From Roseicella aerolata (GTDB lineage Bacteria > Pseudomonadota > Alphaproteobacteria > Acetobacterales > Acetobacteraceae), in NCBI RefSeq assembly GCF_020523605.1, contig NZ_JAJAQI010000012.1, positions 62,001 to 126,000 on the forward strand: 64,000 nucleotides of DNA, in the 5' to 3' direction. Position numbers and translations under genes: made by a program. The notes beneath the pieces were generated by a model. The model did not search any database. It saw only the letters and a program-made list of their open reading frames with translations, and was not told the DNA's origin. This document shows positions 29,498 through 38,847 of this stretch, one piece after another. Position 1 is the first letter of the stretch; every line of letters begins with the position of its first letter.

Positions 29498-32299
29498 ATG
29501 GCGAACCCGCCGCGCGAGACAGGCCCGGCGGGCCTGCGGGCCACCGCGCGCCTGCAATTCCATGCCGGCTTCACGCTGGACGATGCGGTGCCGCTGGTGC
29601 CCTATCTCGCGCAACTGGGCATCAGCCATCTCTACGCCTCGCCCATCCTGAAGGCGCGGCCGGGCTCCACGCATGGCTACGACATCGTGGACCACAACCA
29701 GATCAACCCGGAGCTGGGCGGCGAGCCGGCCTTCCGCCGGCTGTCGGCGGCGCTGCGGGAGGCCGGGCTCGGCCTCATCATCGATATCGTGCCGAACCAT
29801 ATGGGTATCGGCGGTTCCGACAACGCTTGGTGGCTGGACGTGCTGGAATGGGGCCGGCAGAGCCCCTACGCCCCCTATTTCGACATCGACTGGGAGCCGC
29901 CGGACCGCTCGCTCTCCAACCGCCTGCTCGCGCCCTTCCTGGGCGCGCCCTATGGGGAGGTGCTGGCCTCCGGCGACCTGAAGCTGCATTTCGATCCGGC
30001 GGATGGCCGCTTCCACGCGCAGTACTGGGAACACCGCTTCCCCATCGCGCCGCAGCACTACCATCACATCCTGCAGGCGGCGAAGGACCCGGCCCTGGGG
30101 AGGCTGGCACAGGAGTTCGGCCGGGTCGGCCTGCACCAGCGCGACCGCGCCCTGGCGCGGGAACAGGCCGCGGGCTGGCGCGCCGCGCTGCGCGCGCAGG
30201 CGGAGACGCCGGAGGGCGGCGCCGCGGTCCAGGCCGCGCTCGCCGCCTTCGACGCGACAACCGAGGAGGGGCGCCAGGCCCTGCACCGGCTGCTGGAACG
30301 GCAGCACTACCGCCTCGCCTGGTGGCGCGCCGCGGCGGATGAGATCAACTGGCGCCGCTTCTTCGACATCACCTCGCTGGCCGGCCTCAGGGTCGAGCTG
30401 CCGGAGGTCTTCGACGCCACGCATGACCTGATCCTGCGCCTCTATGCCGAGGGCGCGGTGGACGGCGTCCGCATCGACCATGTGGACGGCCTGGCCGATC
30501 CGCGCGGCTATTGCCGCAAGCTCCACCGCCGCATGCAGGCCGTGCGGCCGGGCCGCCAGCCGATGATCTGGGTCGAGAAGATCCTCGCCCCCTTCGAGAC
30601 GCTGCGGACCGACTGGATGGTGGACGGCACCACCGGCTACGACTTCATGGACGAGGCCAGCGGCGTCCTGCACGACCCGGCGGGCGAGGCGCCGCTGACC
30701 ACGCTCTGGACCGAGCACACCCACCGCAGCCCTTCCTTCGAGGAGGAGGCGCGGCAGGCGCGGCGGCAGATCCTGCGGGACAACCTCGCCTCCGAGCTGA
30801 ACGGCACCGCCGCGGCGCTGAAGCGCGTGGCGCTGCGCGACCTGGTGACGCGGGACTTCACCCTGACCGGCCTGCGCCGGGCGCTGACCGAGGTGCTGGT
30901 GCATTTCCCGGTCTACCGCCTCTACATCACCCAGGGCGGGCGCAACGCGGAGGACAAGCGCATCCTCGACTGGGCGCTGGCCGGGGCGCGGCGGACGGTG
31001 CGCGCCACCGACCGCCCGCTGATCGACCTGCTGGATTCCTGGCTGGGCGGGGAGCCGCCGCGCAGCCTGCCGCCCGTGCAGCGGCGGGAAAGGCTCTCGG
31101 CCGCGGTCCGCTTCCAGCAGCTCTCGGCCCCCGTCGCGGCGAAGAGCGTGGAGGACACCGCCTTCTACCGCTACGGACGGCTGATCTCCCGCAACGAGGT
31201 CGGCTCCGACCCCGCCCGCTTCGCCGTCACGCCGGCCGGCTTCCATGCCTCGGCGCGCGGCCGGGCGAAGAGCTTCCCCCGCGCCCTGCTGGCCACCGCG
31301 ACGCATGACCACAAGCGCGGCGAGGATGTGCGCGCCCGCCTCGCGGTGCTGTCCGAACTGCACGAGGAATGGGGCGCCGCCATCCGCCGCTGGTCGCGCC
31401 TCAACGCGCCGCTCAGGAAGGACCTGCCGGACGGCGCCGCGCCGGGGATGAGCGCGCAGCTCATGCTCTACCAAACCCTGGTCGGCGCCTGGCCGCTCGG
31501 CCTCCCGCCGGGGGATGAGGCGGGCGTCGCGGCCTTCCTCGAGCGGGTCGCCGCCTGGCAGGAGAAGGCGCTGCGCGAGGCCAAGCGCCGCACCGAATGG
31601 GCGGTGCCCAATGCCGAGTACGAGGCGGCCTGCCGCGACTTCCTCTTCGCCATCATGGCGCCGGACCGCGCCAGCCATCTGCGGGAGGAGATCGCCGGCT
31701 TCGCCACCCGCATCGCCCCGGCGGGGGCGGTGAACGGCCTCGCCCAGGCGCTGCTCCGCTGCACCGCCCCGGGCGTGCCGGATCTCTACCAGGGCACGGA
31801 GTTCTGGGACTTCTCCCTCGTGGACCCGGACAACCGGCGCCCGGTGGACTGGGATGCGCGCCGCACGGCGCTGGAGGCCGCGGGCGCGCCGGCCGGGCTC
31901 CTCGCCCATTGGCAGGACGGACGGGTGAAGCAGGCGATCATCGCCCGCGCCCTGGCCCTGCGCGCCGCGCGCCCTGCCCTCTTTGCCCAGGGCGACTACC
32001 AGCCGGTGACGGTGGAAGGCCCGATGGCCCAGCACGTCCTCGCCTTCCTCCGCACCCGGCGGGGAGAGGCCGTGCTGACCGTCGTCACCCGCCTGCCGGC
32101 CGCGCCATTGGGCGATTCACCGCTCCCGCTGCTGTCGCCGGCGGAATGGGGCGGAACCGATCTTCGCCTCCCGGCTTCATGGGAGGCACGGCACTGGCGG
32201 GAGGCGCTGACCGGGGAGGGTCACGCCGCCCATGGCGACCGCCTGCCCGTCGGGCAGGTGCTCGCCCGGCTTCCGGTGGCGCTGCTGGAGGTGGGATGA
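29498..32299 (+). CDS. treY: Malto-oligosyltrehalose synthase
   Basis: 933 residues. It opens with ATARLQFHAGFTLDDAVPLV and then LGISHLYASPILKARPGSTHGYDIVDHNQI, both diagnostic of TreY. The nucleophile is in GVRIDHVDGLADPRGY, the acid/base Glu in IWVEKILAPFE, and LATATHDHKRGEDVRARL is the family C-terminal motif. It turns the reducing end of a maltodextrin into a trehalose unit, the substrate for TreZ. ATG at 29498 follows a GGAGACT ribosome site. Confidence 0.96.
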   Translation: MANPPRETGPAGLRATARLQFHAGFTLDDAVPLVPYLAQLGISHLYASPILKARPGSTHGYDIVDHNQINPELGGEPAFRRLSAALREAGLGLIIDIVPNHMGIGGSDNAWWLDVLEWGRQSPYAPYFDIDWEPPDRSLSNRLLAPFLGAPYGEVLASGDLKLHFDPADGRFHAQYWEHRFPIAPQHYHHILQAAKDPALGRLAQEFGRVGLHQRDRALAREQAAGWRAALRAQAETPEGGAAVQAALAAFDATTEEGRQALHRLLERQHYRLAWWRAAADEINWRRFFDITSLAGLRVELPEVFDATHDLILRLYAEGAVDGVRIDHVDGLADPRGYCRKLHRRMQAVRPGRQPMIWVEKILAPFETLRTDWMVDGTTGYDFMDEASGVLHDPAGEAPLTTLWTEHTHRSPSFEEEARQARRQILRDNLASELNGTAAALKRVALRDLVTRDFTLTGLRRALTEVLVHFPVYRLYITQGGRNAEDKRILDWALAGARRTVRATDRPLIDLLDSWLGGEPPRSLPPVQRRERLSAAVRFQQLSAPVAAKSVEDTAFYRYGRLISRNEVGSDPARFAVTPAGFHASARGRAKSFPRALLATATHDHKRGEDVRARLAVLSELHEEWGAAIRRWSRLNAPLRKDLPDGAAPGMSAQLMLYQTLVGAWPLGLPPGDEAGVAAFLERVAAWQEKALREAKRRTEWAVPNAEYEAACRDFLFAIMAPDRASHLREEIAGFATRIAPAGAVNGLAQALLRCTAPGVPDLYQGTEFWDFSLVDPDNRRPVDWDARRTALEAAGAPAGLLAHWQDGRVKQAIIARALALRAARPALFAQGDYQPVTVEGPMAQHVLAFLRTRRGEAVLTVVTRLPAAPLGDSPLPLLSPAEWGGTDLRLPASWEARHWREALTGEGHAAHGDRLPVGQVLARLPVALLEVG

Positions 32300-32483
32300 C
32301 GCGCAAGGCCAGAATGCGTGACCTGCGGCCCGCAAGAAGAGCCGAGGCCACGGATGGAGCCCGCCGGTCGCGCCGGAAGGCGCGCGGCGCGGCGCGGCGT
32401 GGCGAGCCAGGCCTGGAAGGGCGGCGCCCGGCGCCCGGCGACGGCAGGCCGGCAGGACCCGGCCCATCGCATCGGGCCGTGTC

Positions 32484-33878
32484 ATGAGCCGCATCGTCGT
32501 CGTCTCCAACCGCGTGCCGGTGCCGCAGGGCAATGCCGGGCAGGCCGGCGGGCTGGCGGTCGCGCTCCTTGGCCTCATGCAGCGCCGCGGTGGTCTCTGG
32601 TTCGGCTGGAGCGGCGCGGTCGCCGAAGGCAATGCCCCGCCCAACCTCACCCAGCGCGGCGGGGTCGGCTATGCCACCATCGACCTGACCGAGGCGGAGC
32701 ATCGCGGCTACTACACCGGCTACAGCAACGGCGTGCTCTGGCCCATGCTGCACGGCCTGCCGCATCTGATGAGCTTCCGCCGCCAGGACCTCGACGTCTA
32801 CCGCAAGGTGAACCGGCGCTTCGCCGATGCGCTGGTGCCGCTGCTGCGGCGGGACGACCGCATCTGGGTGCATGACTACCACCTGCTGTCGCTGCCCGGC
32901 GCGCTGCGCCAGCGCGGCGTCTTCGGGCCGACCGGCTTCTACCTGCATGTCCCCTTCCCGGCCCCGGACGCGGCGGCTGTCGCCCCCGGCATCCGCGGCC
33001 TGGTGCAGGATGTGCTGGCCTGCGACCTGCTCGGCTTCCAGACCGCGACGGACCGCGACAATTTCGCCGCGACCGCGGTCGGCTTCGCCGGCGCGGTGCG
33101 CACCGGCGATGCCATGCTGGAACTCGGCGGCCGGCCCGTCCGGCTCGGCGTCTTCCCGGCGGAGATCGCCGCCCCCGAATTCGCCGCGACCGCCGCGGCG
33201 CAGATGGAGGCGGAGCCGAGCCGCCTGCTGGCCGAATCGCTCCGCGGCCAGGCGATGCTGCTCGGCATCGATCGGCTGGACCCGACCAAGGGCCTGCCGG
33301 AGCGGCTGGAGGCCTTCCGCCGCGTCGTCGCCCGCCGGCCGGCACGCAGCCTGACCATGCTGCAGATCGCCGCCCCCTCGCGCGAGGATGTCGCGGCCTA
33401 CAAGCGCCTGCGGCAGGAGATCGACTTGGCCGCCGGCGCCATCAACAGCGAATTCGGGGAGCCCGACTGGCTGCCGCTGCGCCTGCTGGCCCGGCCGCAG
33501 AACCGCGACACGGTGGCGGGCTTCATGCGGCTGGCCCGGGTCGGGCTGGTGACGCCGATCAGGGACGGCATGAACTTGGTGGCGAAGGAGTACATCGCCG
33601 CGCAGGACCCGGCCGACCCTGGCGTGCTGGTGCTCTCCCGCTTCGCCGGCGCCGCCGCCCAGCTCTCCTCCGCCCTGCTGGTCAACCCGCATGACGCGGA
33701 AGGCATGGCGGAGGCGATCTGCGCCGCGCTCGACATGCCGCTGGCCGAGCGCCAGGCACGCTGGCAGGACGCCTGGGCCGCGATCGCCGGCGCCTCGCCC
33801 GAGGGCTGGGGGCAGGATTTCCTGCGCGCCCTGGCGCCGGAGGCGCTGGACCGGATGCCGATCGCCGGCACCGCCTGA
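32484..33878 (+). CDS. otsA: Trehalose-6-phosphate synthase (GT20)
   Basis: 464 residues, the size of E. coli OtsA. The N-terminal loop NRVPVPQGNAGQAGGLAVAL, WVHDYHLLSLPGALRQR, GIDRLDPTKGLPERLEAF and RDGMNLVAKEYIAAQ are the sugar-6-phosphate and UDP-glucose site motifs of GT20. It makes trehalose-6-phosphate from a nucleotide-glucose and glucose-6-phosphate. No otsB phosphatase is fused or adjacent, so dephosphorylation must be encoded elsewhere. It is 184 nt behind treY and may be co-transcribed or have its own promoter. Confidence 0.95.
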   Translation: MSRIVVVSNRVPVPQGNAGQAGGLAVALLGLMQRRGGLWFGWSGAVAEGNAPPNLTQRGGVGYATIDLTEAEHRGYYTGYSNGVLWPMLHGLPHLMSFRRQDLDVYRKVNRRFADALVPLLRRDDRIWVHDYHLLSLPGALRQRGVFGPTGFYLHVPFPAPDAAAVAPGIRGLVQDVLACDLLGFQTATDRDNFAATAVGFAGAVRTGDAMLELGGRPVRLGVFPAEIAAPEFAATAAAQMEAEPSRLLAESLRGQAMLLGIDRLDPTKGLPERLEAFRRVVARRPARSLTMLQIAAPSREDVAAYKRLRQEIDLAAGAINSEFGEPDWLPLRLLARPQNRDTVAGFMRLARVGLVTPIRDGMNLVAKEYIAAQDPADPGVLVLSRFAGAAAQLSSALLVNPHDAEGMAEAICAALDMPLAERQARWQDAWAAIAGASPEGWGQDFLRALAPEALDRMPIAGTA

Positions 33879-34003
33879 GCGCGGGCCGGCCGGCAGAATC
33901 CCCCCGGCTCGGATCAGCGGTGCCGGTTTGCGCCATGCCGTGACCCGCGGCATCCTTCTTGCACGTCCGAACCTGCGAGCGGAACGGCAAGGGAGAGCCT
34001 GCG

Positions 34004-35476
34004 GTGGCGGAATACGACCTGGTGGTGCGCGGCGGCGAGGTGGCGACCGGCTTCGGCACGGCGCGCTGCGACATCGGCATCCGCCGCGGGCGCATCGTGG
34101 CGCTCGCGGAGCGCCTCACCGACGCCGCCGCGGCGCTCGATGCCGGCGGGCTGCTGGTGCTGCCGGGCGGCGTGGACAGCCACTGCCATATCGAGGAGCC
34201 GGCGCGCGGCGGCACCGCCGGCGAGCCGGCGGTGACGGTCAGCGAGGAGAGCTTCCTCACCGCCAGCACCTCCGCCTTCGCGGGCGGCACGACCTCGGTC
34301 GTCTGCTTCGTGCCGCAATGGAAGGGCGAGGGCATCCTGCCGCGTCTTGCGGATTACGAGCGGCGCGCCGCCAGGGGCATGCTGGACTACAGCTTCCACC
34401 AGATCATCACCGATCCGACGGAAGCGGTGCTGGAGCGGGAGGTGCCCGAGATCGTCGCCCGCGGCATCCGCAGCCTGAAGGTCTTCCTGACCTACGAGCC
34501 GCTGCATCTCTCGGACGAGGACTACATCAAGGTCCTGGTGACGGCGCGGAGGAATGGCTGCCTGGTCACCGTCCACTGCGAGAACTACGCCGCCATCAAG
34601 TGGCGGACCGGGGCGCTGCTGGCCGCCGGCCTGACCGCGCCGAAATACCATGCCTGGTCCCGCCCGCCGGTGGTCGAGCGGGAGGCGACGCACCGCGCCA
34701 TCGCGCTGGCGGAGCTGGTGGACCAGCCGATCCAGGTCTTCCATGTGAGTTGCGCCGAGGCGGCGGAGGAGATCGCCCGCGCCCAGGCGCGCGGCCTCAA
34801 GGTCTGGGGCGAGACCTGCCCGCAATACCTGACCCTGACGGCGGGCGACATGGACCGGCCCGGCTTCGCCGGCGCCGCCTTCATGTGCAGCCCCAGCCCC
34901 CGCAGCCCCGAGGAGCAGGGGCGGGTCTGGGAGATGATCCGGCGCGGCACGCTCGATGTCGTCTCCTCCGACCATTGCGGCTTCTCGATGGGCGGCGACC
35001 GGGGCAAGGCGGTGAATGGCCGGGATGCGGGCTTCGATGCCATCCCGAACGGCATCCCCGGCCTCGCCGCGCGGCTGCCGATCCTGTTTTCGGAAGGCGT
35101 GTCGAAGGGGCGCATCACCCTCGACGACTTCGTGCGGCTGACCGCGACCAACCCGGCGCGACTGATGGGCCTGGCGCCGCGCAAGGGGATGATCGCGGTC
35201 GGGGCGGATGCCGACCTGGTGCTCTGGGACCCGCGGAAGAAGGTGACGATCACCAACGCGCTGATGCAGCACGCCATCGACTACACGCCCTATGAGGGGC
35301 TGGAGGTCACGGGCTGGCCGGTGGCGACGGTCCGCCGCGGGGAGGTGGTGATGCGCGACGGCGTGGTGCAGGCGGAGCCGGGGACGGGGCGGTTCCTGCC
35401 GCGCGGGCCCTATGCCATGGTCCAGCCGCGCGGCGTGCTGGAGAACGGCTTCGACGCGGCCCCGCCGCGGGGCTGA
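34004..35476 (+). CDS. Dihydropyrimidinase/D-hydantoinase-family amidohydrolase
   Basis: 490 residues starting at a GTG (34004) behind a GGGAGAG site, giving the normal opening EYDLVVRGGEVATGFG. Metal ligands show in GGVDSHCHIEEP, the carboxylated-lysine strand SLKVFLTYEPLHLS, TVHCENYAAIKW, VFHVSCAEAAEEI and SSDHCGFSMGGD. It hydrolyses cyclic amides such as dihydropyrimidines or hydantoins. No carbamoylase neighbour is present, so substrate and pathway are open. An ATG further upstream (33959) is rejected because those 15 residues lie outside the fold. Confidence 0.88.
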   Translation: MAEYDLVVRGGEVATGFGTARCDIGIRRGRIVALAERLTDAAAALDAGGLLVLPGGVDSHCHIEEPARGGTAGEPAVTVSEESFLTASTSAFAGGTTSVVCFVPQWKGEGILPRLADYERRAARGMLDYSFHQIITDPTEAVLEREVPEIVARGIRSLKVFLTYEPLHLSDEDYIKVLVTARRNGCLVTVHCENYAAIKWRTGALLAAGLTAPKYHAWSRPPVVEREATHRAIALAELVDQPIQVFHVSCAEAAEEIARAQARGLKVWGETCPQYLTLTAGDMDRPGFAGAAFMCSPSPRSPEEQGRVWEMIRRGTLDVVSSDHCGFSMGGDRGKAVNGRDAGFDAIPNGIPGLAARLPILFSEGVSKGRITLDDFVRLTATNPARLMGLAPRKGMIAVGADADLVLWDPRKKVTITNALMQHAIDYTPYEGLEVTGWPVATVRRGEVVMRDGVVQAEPGTGRFLPRGPYAMVQPRGVLENGFDAAPPRG

Positions 35477-35493
35477 AGGAGGGGTCGGATGGC

Positions 35494-35517
35494 CCCGGAT
35501 GCGGTCACGCATCCCGG
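35494..35517. repeat. Inverted repeat, copy 2 of the palindrome at 6541-6566
   Basis: CCGGATGCG (35495-35503) pairs with CGCATCC(C)GG around GTCA. The 21 bases 35494-35514 are identical to the reverse complement of the 6541-6566 palindrome. It lies just behind the hydantoinase stop, 50 bases before the lipoprotein gene, as expected for a REP-like or terminating hairpin. Confidence 0.65.
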
Positions 35518-35565
35518 CCGTCCGCCCGGGCGGAACCCGCGGCCCGGCGCGGCATTGAGAGCGAC

Positions 35566-35982
35566 ATGCTGCGCTTCCGTTCCATCCCCGTCCTGGGCGC
35601 GCTGGCGCTGCTCGGCGCCTGCGGCACCCCCCAGACCACCGAGGCCTTCGACCAGCGCATGGCGGGCTATGTCGGCCAGTCGGAGGCGGCGCTGGTCGCC
35701 AGCCTCGGCGTGCCGAGCCGGACCTACGAGGCCGATGGGCGCCGGCTGCTGCAATGGGATTTCGTGCAGCAAAGCTCGGCGCCGGCGGTCTATCCCAGCC
35801 TCGGGCTCGGCTTCGGCAGCTTCGGCTTCGGCCGGGGCGGCGGCAGCGGGGTGGGTGTCGGCACCGGGCTGGGCTTCGGCCTGGGCGGCGCGGCACCGCC
35901 GCGGGCCTGTTCCGTGGTGTTCGAGACGCGGGACGGGACGGTGCAGGGGTTCAATCGCAACGGGACCGGATGCGTGGCCTGA
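35566..35982 (+). CDS. Small glycine-rich lipoprotein
   Basis: 138 residues. The signal peptide MLRFRSIPVLGALALLGACG ends in an LGAC lipobox, so the mature protein would start at Cys19. The middle part, GQSEAALVASLGVPSRTYE followed by GRRLLQWDF, resembles the SmpA/OmlA fold used in envelope assembly proteins. A low-complexity glycine run of about 30 residues follows, then CSVVFETRDGTVQGFNRNGTGC. A role at the outer membrane is inferred. It stands alone between the hydantoinase and the flavin reductase. Confidence 0.78.
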   Translation: MLRFRSIPVLGALALLGACGTPQTTEAFDQRMAGYVGQSEAALVASLGVPSRTYEADGRRLLQWDFVQQSSAPAVYPSLGLGFGSFGFGRGGGSGVGVGTGLGFGLGGAAPPRACSVVFETRDGTVQGFNRNGTGCVA

Positions 35983-35988
35983 CGCATG

Positions 35989-36011
35989 GCGAAAGGGCGT
36001 GAACCCCCGGG
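35989..36011. repeat. Degenerate type-2 palindromic element core
   Basis: These 23 bases match the core of the 50426-50476 element (GCGGAGGGGCGTGAACG and following) at 20 positions by eye. They begin seven bases after the lipoprotein stop and run into the hairpin at 36006-36032. The terminal TAGAGCAGAT repeats are not recognisable, so this is a decayed copy or a coincidence. Confidence 0.4.
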
Positions 36012-36032
36012 CGCAGGCCGGTTGCGCCCGGG
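36006..36032 (+). terminator. GC-rich hairpin behind the lipoprotein gene
   Basis: CCCGGGCGCA (36006-36015) pairs perfectly with TGCGCCCGGG (36023-36032) around GGCCGGT. It lies 24 bases after the lipoprotein stop and is strong enough to end transcription or protect the 3' end. There is no T-run, so intrinsic termination is not certain. Confidence 0.5.
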
Positions 36033-36198
36033 CGTCTCCGGGCAGGCATGTCCGCCCGGGTGCGAGGATGCAGGGACGCCACCTTGATCCCGGATGGGAG
36101 CAATGCTTGTAGGCTTGGCTCTCACATCGCTGCGACACCCACCCTACCCAGGCCCAGGCCGGAGCGGTGGCCCCGACAGGAAGGCTCGTACACCGCCC

Positions 36199-36831
36199 AT
36201 GTTCTACGAACCCCGGCTCGGCCACGGCCTGCCCTATGATCCCTTCAAGGCGATCGTCGCCCCGCGCCCCATCGGCTGGATCTCGACGCTCGACGCGGAG
36301 GGCCGCGCCAACCTCGCCCCCTACAGCTTCTTCAACGCGGTTCACTCGCGTCCGCCGATGCTCGCCTTCACCAGCGAGACCATGAAGCACAGCGCGGCCA
36401 ATGCGATCGCCACCGGCGAGTTCGTCTTCAACCTCTGCACGCGCCCGCTGTTCGAGGCGATGAACATCTCCTCCGGCGCGCTGGCCGATGGCGAGAGCGA
36501 GTTCGAGGCCGCGGGGCTGGCGAAGGCGCCGTCCCGCCTCGTGAAGGTGCCGCGTGTCGCCGCCTCCCCGGCGGCGCTGGAATGCCGCGTGGTCCATTCG
36601 ATGCGGCTGCACGACGTGGATGGGGCGGAGTTGGAGGGGTGGCTCATCATCGGCCAGGTTGTCGGCGTGCATATCGACGATGCCTGCATCCGGGATGGCC
36701 GCTTCGATACCGCGGCGGCGCAGCCCCTGGCCCGTTGCGGCTACCGGGACTACGCAACCGTCACCGAGGTGTTCGAGGCCCTGCGCCCGACGGATGGCGG
36801 CGCCTTCCTGCCCGGCCAGCGGGACCGTTGA
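36199..36831 (+). CDS. Flavin reductase family (FMN-binding split-barrel) protein
   Basis: 210 residues. The family opening YDPFKAIVAPRPIGWISTLD, then APYSFFNAVHSRPPMLAFTS and GEFVFNLCT, form the flavin-binding barrel of the FlaRed/DIM6-NTAB group. GWLIIGQVVGVHIDDACI lies near residue 155. Such proteins bind FMN and reduce flavin for partner oxygenases or act directly on small molecules; no partner is adjacent. The ATG at 36199 is used because the fold starts there, although a longer frame is open. Confidence 0.88.
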   Translation: MFYEPRLGHGLPYDPFKAIVAPRPIGWISTLDAEGRANLAPYSFFNAVHSRPPMLAFTSETMKHSAANAIATGEFVFNLCTRPLFEAMNISSGALADGESEFEAAGLAKAPSRLVKVPRVAASPAALECRVVHSMRLHDVDGAELEGWLIIGQVVGVHIDDACIRDGRFDTAAAQPLARCGYRDYATVTEVFEALRPTDGGAFLPGQRDR

Positions 36832-36921
36832 CGAAGGGCTGGGCAGGGCCCGGGGAGATCGCCGAGGCACGCCGCATCGCCGAAGCCGCCTGCCGGGTGC
36901 GGGGCAGCCTCCCCGGCGCCG

Positions 36922-38463
36922 TCAGGCGCGCTGGAACTCCAGCACGCGGCTGCGGGCGGTGAGCAGGCGGAGCCGGTCCGGCGCCCGCAGCCAGGCGCAG
37001 GCGCGGCTCGTCCAGGGCGGCGCGCCGACCGCCAGCAGCGCCCGCCCGTCCCCCAGCGGCGTCAGCGGCACGCGGCGGTGCAGCGGCCCGGCCCCGAAGG
37101 CGGCGCTGCCGCTGCCATCCGCCGCGATCTCGATGGCGAGTTCAGCCCCCTGCGCCGGCGCGCGCCAGAACCCGGCCAGGCCGGGGGAGAGCCGCGCATC
37201 GGGCGGGACGGGGCGGAAGCGGCGGGCGGCATGGCCGATCTCGCCGGCAATGCCTGCGCCCTCCCGCCGGAGGCGCATCGGCAGGTAGGGCGAGAGCGCG
37301 ACGACCTCGCCCGGCGCCTCGCCCGCCATCAGCAGATCGCGCGCGCCGAGGAAGGTCACGGCCCCGTCCCGGTGCTCGAGCCAGGCCGGGCCGTCCGCCT
37401 CGATGAACAGCCCCTCCGGCAGCAGCGGCGCCGCCGGCCGCGGCGGCGCGAGGCCGAGCAGCGCCGCCATGATGCGGAGCGCGGGCAGGTAGGGCTCCGT
37501 CTCCTCCCGGTTCGAGAGCAGGACGACGCCGAGGCCGCGCGCGGGGGCGAGCAGGACATGGTTCTTGAAGCCCGGCAGGTGCCCGCCATGGCCGACCAGG
37601 CGCTCGCCCCCGATCCCCGTGACCGCCAGGCCCAGGCCGTAATGCGAGGCCCGCCCATCCTGCAGCCGGGCCGGGGTGGCGAGCTGCGCCAGGACATCGC
37701 CGGCCGGCCCGTCGCCGCGCAGCAGGGCGCGCAGCCAGGTGGCGAGGTCGCGGGCGCTGCCGGCCATCCCGCCGGAGGCGGAGAGCGCCATGCCATAGGC
37801 GCCGATCCGCCAGGGGCTCCCCGGCCCCTCCCGCCAATACCCGTCGGCGAGGCCCGGGAGCGGCCGGTCCCAGCCGGCGGGAAAGCGGAAGCCGGTGCCG
37901 AGCGCGGCGTTCAGCGCGCCCTCCACCCAGGCGCCGAAGACATGGCCCTGCCGCGCCAGCGCCTGCTCCACCAGGCGGTAGCCGGTGTTGCTGTAGGACA
38001 TCTCGCTGCCCGGCGGAAAATCCAGGCCCGGCAGCGCGGCGGTGAAGGCATCCAGCGCGGCAGGTTCGATGGCGGCGGTATGGGGCACGCCACAAAGGGT
38101 ATGGCTCGGCAGCAGGTCCGGGATGCCGCCGGTCATGGAGAGGGCACGGAAGACCGGCACCGCCGCGATCGGCGCCGGCAGGCCCGGCAGGAGGGCGCCG
38201 AGCGGCGCCTCCAGTTCCAGCCCATGATGCAGCGCGAAGGCGCAGAGCAGGTGCTTGGTGATGGAGGCGAAGCGGCTGGGCGTCGCGACGGTGAAGGGAA
38301 TGCGGTGCGGAAGGCTGGCGAGGCCGGCGCAGGCCTCGCCGCGGAGGCCGTCCCGGTCGAGGAGGAGGATGGCGCCGCCCGGCCCCGGCTCGCCGGTCGC
38401 ACGCCACGTGGCGGTGGTGGGCTCGGCCTCGGCCATGGCGGCGGTCCAGTCTGGCTGTCGCAT
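36922..38463 (-). CDS. Beta-lactamase-family serine hydrolase
   Basis: 513 residues. The penicillin-binding fold triad is SxxK (SITKH, about residue 70), YSN (YSNTGYRLVEQ, about 158) and HGG (VGHGGHLPGFKN, about 288). The 180-residue C-terminal region forms lipocalin-like strands, as in class C-like D-aminopeptidases and esterases (DmpB/EstB group). No signal peptide is seen, so it is likely cytosolic. It converges on the flavin reductase. Its neighbour DadA on the same strand suggests a D-amino-acid or peptide role, which is inference. Confidence 0.85.
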   Translation of the reverse strand: MRQPDWTAAMAEAEPTTATWRATGEPGPGGAILLLDRDGLRGEACAGLASLPHRIPFTVATPSRFASITKHLLCAFALHHGLELEAPLGALLPGLPAPIAAVPVFRALSMTGGIPDLLPSHTLCGVPHTAAIEPAALDAFTAALPGLDFPPGSEMSYSNTGYRLVEQALARQGHVFGAWVEGALNAALGTGFRFPAGWDRPLPGLADGYWREGPGSPWRIGAYGMALSASGGMAGSARDLATWLRALLRGDGPAGDVLAQLATPARLQDGRASHYGLGLAVTGIGGERLVGHGGHLPGFKNHVLLAPARGLGVVLLSNREETEPYLPALRIMAALLGLAPPRPAAPLLPEGLFIEADGPAWLEHRDGAVTFLGARDLLMAGEAPGEVVALSPYLPMRLRREGAGIAGEIGHAARRFRPVPPDARLSPGLAGFWRAPAQGAELAIEIAADGSGSAAFGAGPLHRRVPLTPLGDGRALLAVGAPPWTSRACAWLRAPDRLRLLTARSRVLEFQRA

Positions 38464-38847
38464 CCGGCGGTCTCCACTGCGGCGATGATGGGCCGGCATG
38501 GTGCCGCCCGCGCCGGCCTGGCGCATCCCCCCGTTGCTGGCCGAAGCCCGTGCCGGCCGGCGTCTGGGCAGGTCCGGCACCCGGCGCCGCAGCGGGCCGG
38601 GACGACCCGCGCCGCGGCCGGCGGCGGATGAAGCTTCACCGCCACAGCGGCCCGCGTCCGGAACCGTACACCGGTCAGCCGCAGGCCATTGTCTGTCGAG
38701 CCGCCTCACGGGCGCGGGCAAGGTGGTCCCCGCTGGGATTGCACCGCGAAGCCTGCGGGGTGCCCCGTTCACGCCCATCCGCGATCCGCCCCGGGTGACG
38801 GCCGGCCGACCGGCGCCACGCCGCCGGGAGGTCCGGTTCCTTCTCCG
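38464..38847. other. 384-nt gap between dadA and the serine hydrolase
   Basis: No coding signal is seen. It holds the degenerate palindromic core at 38766-38788 and a neighbouring imperfect hairpin (GCACC at about 38741, GGTGC at about 38759). The promoter of the serine hydrolase should lie in the left part, but no box is convincing. Confidence 0.45.
38766..38788. repeat. Degenerate type-2 palindromic element core
   Basis: On the minus strand these 23 bases match the left half of the type-2 element (CGGATCGCGG then GGGCGTGAACG) at about 21 positions. The expected TAG terminus is altered and the right half is not recognisable. It lies downstream of dadA. Confidence 0.45.
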
